From: Candidatus Eiseniibacteriota bacterium
GTDB lineage: Bacteria > Eisenbacteria > RBG-16-71-46 > JABDJR01
Assembly: GCA_013003415.1 (NCBI GenBank)
Contig: JABDJR010000227.1
Location: forward strand, 1-11,446
Direction: 5' to 3'
Length of the DNA stretch: 11,446 nucleotides
Position numbers and translations under genes: made by a program. Shown piece by piece: positions 5,225 to 11,446 of this stretch. The notes below the pieces were generated by a model. The model saw only the letters and a list, made by a program, of their open reading frames with translations, made no database searches and was not told the origin of the DNA. How positions within the stretch are numbered: the stretch's first letter is position 1; each line of letters opens with the position of its first letter.

Positions 5225-6394
5225 ATGCGCTGCCTGCTGATTGCAACGTTCATAGCCGTACTTGACCTGGGATGGGGATTGAGTGCCTCTCCGGTTCTTG
5301 CCCAAGGGACCGGCGACTCGAGTGAGTTTAGTCTTACCGCCTCAGAACAGGTGGCCTCCTTGGCTGACTTGGGTCGGGCATCTTTGGTTCGCGTGATCCG
5401 AGGTGAAGAAGTTCCGGGTCAAGCCACACCCAACCGACGAGTCGGAACGGGTGTCTCTATGGGCGATGGGCTTTTTCTAACCTGCGCCGGGGTAGTCGGC
5501 CCTGCACGCGATGTTCTCATTGTGTCTGCGGACGGAGATACTTTAGTGGCTCATGTCAAAGGCCACGACCGACGAAGCAACCTAGCTGTTCTTGAAGCAC
5601 CGGGTTTTGCCATGCCGGCTCTCCCGATCGACCAGGGAGCCCTCATCCTGCCTGGAGAGATGGTGGTTGCGGTTGGTTTAGGTTCGCCCGACACACCCAC
5701 CGCCACTTTCGGCACCGTGATCCTGTCGAAGGGCATCGGCCTCGGCTACAGCGAAATCGAAATGATTCAGACCACAAGCCCGGTTTTCCGCGGTTATACC
5801 GGAGGGGTGCTCCTGAACCGAAGAGGGCAGCTCTTGGGCATTTTGTCCGGCGTCGTCGCTCTCCAGGAAGATCAGGTGTTCATTCCCGAGGGAACGGACC
5901 TGGTTGCCGGAATTCTCCACCGTGGCCACATGACCACGATCACTCCCAGCGCTACCACGGTGGCCATTCCCGCTCGACAGGCCATGCAAATGGCGGAGGA
6001 TATCGCGGAGCACGGTTTCGTGCCCCGGGGATACTTTGGGCTTCAAGTTGAAATGACTCGGTCGGGTGGCCTTTCCGACTCGGGACCCTCTCGAGGCATT
6101 TTGGTGCACCAGGTTGTCGACGGTGGCCCGGCTTCCCGTGCCGGCCTTCTCCCCGGCGATTTCATCCTCGAGTTTGGTGGGGTAAGAGTGCACAACCCGG
6201 AGGATCTTTCCTTCCTTGTTTCCTCGCGCGTTCCTGGGTCTTCGGTCTTGGTACGCTTTATCCGACGGGGTTCTCGAGGCGCGACCACCGTGGTGCTCGA
6301 ACAGGCACCGCCGGTGGATTGGGAACCCGATTGGGACGCGGCGCTTGCGGGGCAAGAGACGGTAAACCCTAGCGAACCGACCAAGGTGCGTTAA
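5225..6394 (+). CDS. HtrA/DegS-like secreted PDZ protein with a degenerate catalytic triad (pseudoprotease)
   Basis: A 389-residue secreted protein with signal peptide (likely cleaved after VLA at residue 26, with an unusual D14 in the hydrophobic core), an S1C trypsin-fold domain at about 72-212 and one PDZ domain at about 267-358 (RGYFGLQV, GPASRAGLLPGDFILEFGG). By alignment from memory with DegS and HtrA, the catalytic His of TNxHV is G89 (LTCAGVV), the Asp of DLAVL is N119 (SNLAVLE), and the Ser of GNSGG is T192 (GYTGGVL). All three catalytic positions are therefore changed while the surrounding fold motifs persist, so proteolysis is unlikely. DegS and MucD sit in sigma-E/AlgU circuits, and this gene lies 21 bases behind the anti-sigma gene, so a role in sensing or protecting the anti-sigma factor is inferred. 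No good ribosome site precedes the ATG; translation may be coupled to the upstream gene. Confidence 0.85.
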   Translation: MRCLLIATFIAVLDLGWGLSASPVLAQGTGDSSEFSLTASEQVASLADLGRASLVRVIRGEEVPGQATPNRRVGTGVSMGDGLFLTCAGVVGPARDVLIVSADGDTLVAHVKGHDRRSNLAVLEAPGFAMPALPIDQGALILPGEMVVAVGLGSPDTPTATFGTVILSKGIGLGYSEIEMIQTTSPVFRGYTGGVLLNRRGQLLGILSGVVALQEDQVFIPEGTDLVAGILHRGHMTTITPSATTVAIPARQAMQMAEDIAEHGFVPRGYFGLQVEMTRSGGLSDSGPSRGILVHQVVDGGPASRAGLLPGDFILEFGGVRVHNPEDLSFLVSSRVPGSSVLVRFIRRGSRGATTVVLEQAPPVDWEPDWDAALAGQETVNPSEPTKVR

Positions 6395-6422
6395 TCTTCG
6401 TGCCCTCTTGGGACAAGCTTTC

Positions 6423-6428
6423 TATAAT
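6423..6428 (+). promoter_or_regulatory. -10 box positioned for a leaderless mRNA
   Basis: A perfect TATAAT ends six bases before the ATG at 6435, so transcription starting seven bases after the box would begin exactly at the A of the ATG. There is no Shine-Dalgarno sequence between them. No clear -35 box is visible. This suggests the DUF4837-like/aroB unit has its own promoter and a leaderless transcript. Confidence 0.5.
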
Positions 6429-6434
6429 AGAACG

Positions 6435-7463
6435 ATGCTGACCCCAATCCTGCGTCGATCCAAAACCACCCTCCTTTTCACCGTCCTGATCACCACCCTT
6501 CTAACCACGAGTTGTACGCGTCGTGAGGGAGATTCGGGAGCGGTTGGCCCGGTGGGCGAGGTTTCTGTCTTTACCAATGAGCCTCGAGACGGTGAGGTTG
6601 TGACCACTTTTCTCGACATCTTCAACTACGACCTCGACATGATTGGTCCCGAGAGTTCCTATCGCATCGATTTAGTGAAGTTCGACCAATTCAAGGTTCA
6701 TCGGTACGTCAAGAACCAGGTCTTTCTCGTCAACATGGGGATCGATGACGACTTGGCGCGCACTCTACCGAGCTTTCTCAATGCGAACGGGAAAGCGAAA
6801 CTGCGGCAAGGGAAGCCTTTCCGCCATCTGGTGCGAGATCAGTTTGCACGAGGACAGGTCACCCTCTTCTTGGTGGGGCGAACCAGCAACGATCTCAAGA
6901 CTCTGCTTGCCGACACCAGTCCTGAGCTGCAACGTCGCTCTTTTGAGGCGGCGGTGGTTGGGGGCTTAAGCGAGACGATGTTTTCTTTGGGAGAAGACAA
7001 GCAGCTTCCTATCAGCGTAGCTCAAGATTTTGGGTGGACGGTTCGGTTACCGAATGGCTTTTACGGCGCCAAAGACGCCGACGGCAGGTTTGTGAAGTTC
7101 AACGCCGACGATCCTGGACGTCTCCTTTTGGTTCATTGGGTGGAAGAGGTCGTTCCCCTCGAACTTGCTTCATGGGCGCCCATCATGGATCGTATTCTCA
7201 AGTCCTACAACGATCAGGATTACGTGGATATGAGTGCGCTCAAAACCTACGTCACAAACTTTCAAGGGCAACGGGCTCTGAAGTGGGAGGGCATTTGGCA
7301 AAACGACAAGTACACGATCGGCGGTCCCTTTCGAGCCTATGCTTTTGAAAGAGATGGGCGCTCCTATCTGTTGATCGGTCAAGTGTTCAACCCAGGCTCG
7401 AAGAAGCTCCCTACGATTCGTCAAATGGATGCCATCATGAATACTTTTAGGGCGGTGGGCTAA
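6435..7463 (+). CDS. DUF4837-like putative lipoprotein
   Basis: Probable envelope lipoprotein of unknown function, 342 residues from the ATG at 6435. A TTG at 6408 is in frame but would put the -10 box inside the gene, so the ATG is preferred. Signal: R7, R8 and K10, hydrophobic 11-23, then LTTSC with the likely acylated C27; the threonine at -3 makes the lipobox imperfect. The C-terminal half carries the DUF4837-type signature: LLVHWVEE near the middle, then LKWEGIWQNDKYTIGGPF and an aromatic/valine-rich strand pair before GQVFNPGSKKLPTIRQMDAI. The family match is from memory of its conserved GLW/MGGPF and FVYAP/K pattern and is not searched. Its TAA overlaps the aroB ATG (TAATG), so the two are cotranscribed; a functional link to aromatic synthesis is not evident. 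No enzyme motif is visible. Confidence 0.72.
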   Translation: MLTPILRRSKTTLLFTVLITTLLTTSCTRREGDSGAVGPVGEVSVFTNEPRDGEVVTTFLDIFNYDLDMIGPESSYRIDLVKFDQFKVHRYVKNQVFLVNMGIDDDLARTLPSFLNANGKAKLRQGKPFRHLVRDQFARGQVTLFLVGRTSNDLKTLLADTSPELQRRSFEAAVVGGLSETMFSLGEDKQLPISVAQDFGWTVRLPNGFYGAKDADGRFVKFNADDPGRLLLVHWVEEVVPLELASWAPIMDRILKSYNDQDYVDMSALKTYVTNFQGQRALKWEGIWQNDKYTIGGPFRAYAFERDGRSYLLIGQVFNPGSKKLPTIRQMDAIMNTFRAVG

Positions 7464-8551
7464 TGGAAACCGTACGTGTAGCCATCGGAGATGGCGGCTA
7501 CCCGGTTCATGTCGGAGCCGGGTTGATCAGCGAGTTTGGAAAACACATTCGTGAAGCCACCCAGCGGGAGCGCGTGGTCGTCTTAGCCGACGTCAACGCG
7601 GCAAAGTTTCATGGGGCGAAGCTAAAACGCAGTCTTCGCACGGCCGGTATCAAGGTTCACAAATGGATCGAGATTCCATCGGGAGAGAGATCCAAGTCTT
7701 GGAGTCGCGCCCACTCGCTTCTGAATGAAGTCATTGAGTCGGGCGCTGATCGATGGACCCCCATTCTGGCCTTTGGCGGTGGCGTCACCGGAGATCTCGC
7801 AGGTTTCGTGGCTTCGCTGTTGTTTCGAGGCGTTCCCCTGGTTCAGATCCCTACCACCGTCATCGCTCAGGTCGACAGCTCGGTTGGGGGCAAGACCGGG
7901 ATCAACTTTGCCGGCGCCAAGAACATTGTCGGGAGTTTTTATCAGCCGAAAGTGGTCCTGGCTGATCCATCCCTGCTTCTCACGCTGAGTGAGCGCGACT
8001 ATCGGGCTGGGCTCGCCGAGGTGGTCAAGATCGGCATGACGCTCAGGCCTGACCTGTTTGAACGCCTGGAAGGGGATGTGCTGCACTTCACCACTTGCGA
8101 TCCCGAGACTCTTGCTCCCGCCGTTTTGGCCTGTGTCGAGGCCAAAGCCGAGGTCGTAGGACGCGACGAAAAAGATCAGGACGTGCGCTCTATCCTCAAT
8201 TATGGACACACGATAGGCCACGCGGTGGAAGCTCTTTCCCTTGGCAAACTTCGCCATGGGGAGGCGGTGGCCATCGGCATGAATGCCGCCGCCCGCGTGG
8301 GGGAGGCGGTGGGGATTACCCCCTCCGAAGTCCGGATTCGCCAGAACACCCTTCTTTCTGAGCTTGGGCTCAAGCTGACTTATCCTGGAGCCGATAATAG
8401 GGCGATCGCTCGTAAGCTTAAGTTGGACAAGAAGGTGAGGGATAAGCGGACCCGGTTCGTGTTGACACTCCAGATTGGCGGTGCTAGCGTCTGGCCCCAC
8501 ATTCCGGAGAAATATTTGCGTGGGGCGATACGAAAAGTGACTCGCGCGTAA
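7463..8551 (+). CDS. aroB: 3-dehydroquinate synthase
   Basis: Second enzyme of the shikimate pathway: an NAD- and metal-dependent cytoplasmic enzyme converting DAHP to 3-dehydroquinate. The 362-residue length is normal. The NAD-binding region has GGGVTGDLAGFVAS (105-118) and PTTVIAQVDSSVGGKTGIN (130-148), with AKNIVGSFYQP after it. Zinc ligands are E186 (GLAEVVKIG), H249 (LNYGHTIGHAVE) and H265 (LRHGEAVAIGM), all present, so it should be active. The start at 7463 overlaps the stop of the upstream lipoprotein gene by one base. A 50-base gap separates it from accB, so it may be read together with the acetyl-CoA carboxylase genes. Nothing in the reading frame looks damaged. Confidence 0.97.
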   Translation: METVRVAIGDGGYPVHVGAGLISEFGKHIREATQRERVVVLADVNAAKFHGAKLKRSLRTAGIKVHKWIEIPSGERSKSWSRAHSLLNEVIESGADRWTPILAFGGGVTGDLAGFVASLLFRGVPLVQIPTTVIAQVDSSVGGKTGINFAGAKNIVGSFYQPKVVLADPSLLLTLSERDYRAGLAEVVKIGMTLRPDLFERLEGDVLHFTTCDPETLAPAVLACVEAKAEVVGRDEKDQDVRSILNYGHTIGHAVEALSLGKLRHGEAVAIGMNAAARVGEAVGITPSEVRIRQNTLLSELGLKLTYPGADNRAIARKLKLDKKVRDKRTRFVLTLQIGGASVWPHIPEKYLRGAIRKVTRA

Positions 8552-8559
8552 ACACATCC

Positions 8560-8577
8560 GAGGGATTTGCATCCTTC
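8560..8577 (+). other. Small hairpin in the aroB-accB gap
   Basis: GAGGGAT and ATCCTTC can pair over seven bases (one G-T) around a TTGC loop. No T-run follows, so it is not a standard intrinsic terminator; it could be an RNA-stability element or chance. The rest of the 50-base gap holds only the AGGAA ribosome site for accB at 8586-8590. Confidence 0.3.
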
Positions 8578-8601
8578 CTCACCTCAGGAAATTGCTGAAC
8601 C

Positions 8602-9081
8602 ATGCATTTCGATGAAATCCAACGTCTTGTTCAACTTATAGAAGAGAGCGATGTCGACGAGCTAGACGTTTGGAGGTGGTGGGGTCGTATCCGGATTCGT
8701 AAGAATGCGGTCGGAACCGCCGCCCCGGTAGTCGCACACGCTCCGGTGGTTCACGCCCCGGCAAGTGCTCCTGCCGAACCGAGTAGCGCCACCGCCCCGG
8801 CGGCGGAAGCGCCCTCGGCATCAGAGCCCGAAGAAGCGGGAACGGTACCGATCAAGTCTCCCATGGTGGGGACCATGTACCACGCTGCTTCTCCTGACGC
8901 GCCGCCCTACGTGAAGGTTGGCGATGTTGTCGAGCCTGGCCAAACTGTCTGTATTGTCGAAGCGATGAAGCTTATGAACGAGATACAGGCGGAAGTGCGC
9001 GGGACCATTACCAAGATCCTGGTGGACAATGCGCAGCCGGTCGAATTTGGCCAACCCCTGTTCCTCGTGAAGGAAAACTAG
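8602..9081 (+). CDS. accB: Biotin carboxyl carrier protein of acetyl-CoA carboxylase
   Basis: Carries biotin between the biotin carboxylase and carboxyltransferase parts of acetyl-CoA carboxylase, the first committed step of fatty acid synthesis. The 159-residue protein has the family layout: an N-terminal helix segment (1-35), an Ala/Pro-rich flexible linker (about 38-78) and a biotinyl domain (about 80-158). The biotinylated lysine is K123 in VEAMKLMNEI. The thumb region (SPMVGTMYHAASPDAPPYVKVGD) between the first strands is typical of bacterial AccB. The N-terminal segment VDELDVWRWWGRIRIRK is slightly unusual in its tryptophan run. The start at 8602 has AGGAA 11 bases upstream. It is followed by pilT rather than directly by accC, although accB-accC is the usual neighbour pair. 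Confidence 0.96.
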   Translation: MHFDEIQRLVQLIEESDVDELDVWRWWGRIRIRKNAVGTAAPVVAHAPVVHAPASAPAEPSSATAPAAEAPSASEPEEAGTVPIKSPMVGTMYHAASPDAPPYVKVGDVVEPGQTVCIVEAMKLMNEIQAEVRGTITKILVDNAQPVEFGQPLFLVKEN

Positions 9082-9106
9082 GCAGCGGGATCGGAGATTC
9101 GACGAC

Positions 9107-10225
9107 ATGAATATCAAGCCTATCCTTGAGGATATGATTCAGGCTGGTGCGTCCGACTTACACATTAAAGCAGGAACGGCCCCGACCATTCGCGTCGATG
9201 GCTCCTTAGTTTCGCGAGATTCCCAGGGCATCCCCACATCAGCCGAGATTGATGAGTTGGTTGCTCAGATCCTGACTCCCAAACAGCAACAAGAGTTTGC
9301 GGACAAGAACGACATCGACTTTGCGTTCTCTATTCCTGGCCTGTGCCGTTTCCGAGCCAACTTTTATCGCCAGCGCGGCACCGTCGCCATGGCGTTTCGA
9401 ACCGTGCCTTTTGGGGTTCCCACTCTAGAAGATCTAGGGCTTCCTGATGTTCTGAAAGAACTGGGTGAGAAGCCTCGAGGTCTTGTTCTGGTGACGGGTA
9501 CGGTGGGTTCCGGTAAATCCACGACGCTCGCGTCGATCATTGACTATCTCAATCGCAACGTACCGCGAAACATCATCACCATTGAAGATCCGGTTGAGTT
9601 CTTGCACCGCGATGACAAGTGCATGATCAGCCAGCGAGAAGTGGGCATGGATACCTCCACCTACGCCGGTGGATTGAAGTACATCTTGCGTCAGGATCCC
9701 GACGTGATTCTGATTGGTGAGATTCGTGATCCTGAGACCATGCGCGTAGCCGTTATGGCTGCGGACACCGGTCACTTGGTGCTTTCGACGCTACATACGC
9801 CGGACGCGCCGCAGACCATCAACCGTATTATTTCCTTCTTCCCGCTCCAAGAGCACGAAGAGGTGCGTTATCTGTTGGCATCGAACCTTGCGGCCGTGGT
9901 TTCGCTCCGGCTGGTGCCCAAGGCTGACGGAAAGGGTCGTGTTCCCGCGGCTGAGGTGATGCTCAATACGGAAACGATCAAGGAATACATTCGAGACTCT
10001 TCGCGGACGCCCTTTATTCACAAAGCGATTGCCGAAGGCGTTTCCCAGTACGGAATGCAGACTTTCGATCAAGACCTCTTGCGTCTTTATCGCGAAGATC
10101 TCATCTCCTTTGAAGAGGCCATGAAGACCTGTACCAACCCCACCGAGTTTGAGCTCCGGGTGAAGGGTATTCATTCCGCCTCCGATACAAGCTGGGATTC
10201 GTTCGACGCGAAACGATCCGCCTAG
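9107..10225 (+). CDS. pilT: Type IV pilus retraction ATPase PilT
   Basis: Hexameric cytoplasmic secretion ATPase that drives pilus disassembly for twitching motility. The 372-residue protein has the N-terminal PAS-like domain (about 1-100, with ASDLHIKAG) and a RecA-like core. Walker A is GTVGSGKST at 131-139, a variant of the usual GPTGSGKST with the essential lysine K137 kept. The Asp box is TIEDPVEF (158-165), Walker B RQDPDVILIGEIRD (195-208) with catalytic E205, and the His box has H223 and H230 (TGHLVLSTLHT). The C-terminal part has AIAEGVSQYGMQTFDQDL. The classical AIRNL motif is replaced by TIKEYIRD, as seen in some PilT paralogs, so PilU or another paralog remains possible. It lies 25 bases after accB and 22 before accC, all in one direction, so they are probably cotranscribed; GGAG sits about 10 bases before the ATG. 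Confidence 0.9.
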   Translation: MNIKPILEDMIQAGASDLHIKAGTAPTIRVDGSLVSRDSQGIPTSAEIDELVAQILTPKQQQEFADKNDIDFAFSIPGLCRFRANFYRQRGTVAMAFRTVPFGVPTLEDLGLPDVLKELGEKPRGLVLVTGTVGSGKSTTLASIIDYLNRNVPRNIITIEDPVEFLHRDDKCMISQREVGMDTSTYAGGLKYILRQDPDVILIGEIRDPETMRVAVMAADTGHLVLSTLHTPDAPQTINRIISFFPLQEHEEVRYLLASNLAAVVSLRLVPKADGKGRVPAAEVMLNTETIKEYIRDSSRTPFIHKAIAEGVSQYGMQTFDQDLLRLYREDLISFEEAMKTCTNPTEFELRVKGIHSASDTSWDSFDAKRSA

Positions 10226-10235
10226 TCAACAGTTC

Positions 10236-10242
10236 GGGGGGA
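10236..10242 (+). promoter_or_regulatory. G-rich ribosome site before the accC TTG start
   Basis: GGGGGGA ends five bases before the TTG at 10248. Together with the exact fit of the next codons to the conserved AccC start (FKKILIANRGEIA) it identifies TTG as the start codon, with no ATG available nearby. Confidence 0.55.
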
Positions 10243-10247
10243 CTGAC

Positions 10248-11446
10248 TTGTTCAAAAAGATTCTGATTGCCAACCGGGGTGAGATTGCGGTCCGTGTGAT
10301 ACGCGCTTGCCACGAATTGGGGATCCAGGCCGTAGCGGTTTACAGTGAGGCGGACAGAGACTCGATGCATGTCCGCCTCGCTGATGAATCCGTATGCATT
10401 GGCCCCGCCATTTCTTCCGAGAGTTATCTCAACGTCCCTCGGATTATCTCCGCCGCCCAAGTCATGGGTGCCGATGCCATCCACCCTGGATACGGTTTCC
10501 TTTCCGAGAACGCGCACTTTGCTGAGGTTTGCGAATCTTGCCAGATCACGTTTATCGGTCCCACCAGTGATCAGATCCGGTCCATGGGCGACAAATCCAA
10601 CGCACGCGATACCATGAAAGCGGCCGGGGTCCCGGTGGTTCCCGGTTCAGACGGGATCGTGGCAACCCCCGAAGAGGGTTTGAAGTGGGCGGAAAAGATC
10701 GGTTATCCGGTCATTGTTAAGGCTCTTGCCGGAGGTGGCGGCAAAGGAATGCGGGTAGCGACGTCCCCCGAAGAACTGGAAAAGCAATTCACCGCGGCTA
10801 GCCAAGAAGCTTTGGCTGGGTTTGGTAACGGTGACATGTACATGGAGCGCTACCTAGCCGCTCCTCGTCATATCGAAGTGCAGTTGATGGGAGACAGCAC
10901 CGGGAACGTCATTCATCTGGGGGAGCGAGACTGCTCCATCCAAAGACGTCACCAAAAACTTATTGAAGAAGCTCCATCCCCGGTCATCACTCCGGAGCTA
11001 CGTCAGCAGATTGGAGAGGCGGCCTGTGCAGGTGCTGCCGCTATCGGCTATTGCGGTGCGGGTACCATGGAATTCCTCTACGAAGATGGTGAGTTCTTTT
11101 TCATGGAGATGAACACTCGGCTCCAGGTGGAACACCCGGTTACGGAGTTGGTGACCGGTGTCGACTTGGTGGTCGAGCAGATTCGGGTTGCCGCAGGAGA
11201 ACCCCTATCCATTCACCAGCGCGACATTGAACTCATCGGTCACAGTATCGAGTGTCGTATCAACGCGGAAGATCCTGATCTCAACTTTCGCCCCAGCCCA
11301 GGAACGATCGACTTTCTGCACTTCCCCGGTGGTCCCGGCGTGCGTGTCGACAGCCATCTCTATCAGGGCTATCGGATTCCTCCCAACTACGATTCCATGA
11401 TCGCCAAGATCATTGTCCACGCACCCACGCGAGCCGATGCGATCAT
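10248..11446 (+). CDS. accC: Biotin carboxylase subunit of acetyl-CoA carboxylase, 3'-truncated
   Basis: ATP-grasp enzyme that carboxylates biotin on AccB. The frame runs open from a TTG at 10248 to the end of the window, 399 complete codons of about 450, so roughly the last 50 residues are missing. The start is fixed by the canonical N-terminus FKKILIANRGEIAVRVIRAC. Further family motifs: HPGYGFLSEN, the ATP-binding glycine loop ALAGGGGKGMR (near 10725-10757), HIEVQLMGD, ERDCSIQRRHQKLIEEAPSP, the metal and catalytic segment MEMNTRLQVEHPVTE, and ECRINAEDP. All key residues in the visible part are present, so it should be active. Pyruvate or propionyl-CoA carboxylase subunits share these motifs, but the AccB gene two genes upstream makes AccC the best call. 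It follows pilT by 22 bases. Confidence 0.96.
   Translation, partial: MFKKILIANRGEIAVRVIRACHELGIQAVAVYSEADRDSMHVRLADESVCIGPAISSESYLNVPRIISAAQVMGADAIHPGYGFLSENAHFAEVCESCQITFIGPTSDQIRSMGDKSNARDTMKAAGVPVVPGSDGIVATPEEGLKWAEKIGYPVIVKALAGGGGKGMRVATSPEELEKQFTAASQEALAGFGNGDMYMERYLAAPRHIEVQLMGDSTGNVIHLGERDCSIQRRHQKLIEEAPSPVITPELRQQIGEAACAGAAAIGYCGAGTMEFLYEDGEFFFMEMNTRLQVEHPVTELVTGVDLVVEQIRVAAGEPLSIHQRDIELIGHSIECRINAEDPDLNFRPSPGTIDFLHFPGGPGVRVDSHLYQGYRIPPNYDSMIAKIIVHAPTRADAI

Noticed and set aside
5678..6355. 225-codon minus-strand open frame opposite the PDZ protein
   Set aside because: Antisense to a gene with clear trypsin-fold and PDZ motifs; the product is rich in Arg, Gly and His with no domain, as expected from a shadow frame.
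6408..6434. TTG at 6408 as start of the DUF4837-like protein
   Set aside because: It would place the TATAAT inside the gene and add residues before an otherwise normal signal peptide that starts at the ATG at 6435.
6395..6434. Possible terminator between the PDZ gene and the DUF4837-like gene
   Set aside because: Only a CCC/GGG stem of about three bases around CTCTTG is present and no T-run follows.
7622..8572. 316-codon minus-strand open frame opposite aroB
   Set aside because: Entirely opposite a perfectly conserved aroB; its length reflects codon bias, and no family motif is visible.

Overview
The window (11,446 bases, moderately GC-rich, no gene-free stretch over about 130 bases) is a compact piece of a Gram-negative (diderm) bacterial chromosome. 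It encodes a secreted beta-barrel protein, two probable lipoproteins, a periplasmic PDZ protein and a type IV pilus ATPase, all of which imply an outer membrane. A lipoprotein resembling DUF4837, a family best known from Bacteroidota and relatives, points loosely to the FCB group. The Shine-Dalgarno sites and base composition do not look like typical Bacteroidota, so a non-Bacteroidota FCB or neighbouring candidate phylum is my inference. No mobile element, tRNA, rRNA or CRISPR array was seen.

Layout. (1) 1-1787, plus strand: the 3' part of fabF, then rnc, the end of a typical fatty-acid-synthesis/RNase III operon. (2) 1784-3732, minus strand: a lipoprotein with a CxxCH motif and a highly charged tail, then a FadL/UPF0164-like outer-membrane barrel, overlapping by one base; the barrel gene converges on rnc with overlapping stop codons. 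(3) 3856-6394, plus strand, divergent from (2): an ECF sigma factor, a zinc-type membrane anti-sigma factor and an HtrA-like trypsin-fold plus PDZ protein in which all three catalytic positions are substituted. A 13-codon mini-ORF bridges sigma and anti-sigma with ATGA overlaps at both ends. (4) 6435-8551, plus strand: a DUF4837-like lipoprotein with a -10 box placed so that the mRNA would start at its ATG, overlapping aroB by one base. (5) 8602-11446, plus strand: accB, pilT and accC (truncated by the window end), with pilT lying between the two acetyl-CoA carboxylase genes.

How they may work together. Regions 2 and 3 look like an envelope-sensing module. The sigma factor would be held at the inner membrane by the zinc anti-sigma factor. 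The secreted protein beside it has the architecture of DegS/MucD, the proteases that start anti-sigma cleavage in known systems, but appears catalytically dead, so it would act as a PDZ-based sensor, scaffold or protector. The divergent lipoprotein and barrel genes are plausible regulon members or signal sources. The flanking genes are housekeeping: fatty acid synthesis (fabF, accB, accC), RNA processing (rnc) and the shikimate pathway (aroB). The most interesting leads are the pseudoprotease sigma module, the bridging mini-ORF, the CxxCH lipoprotein and the accB-pilT-accC arrangement.
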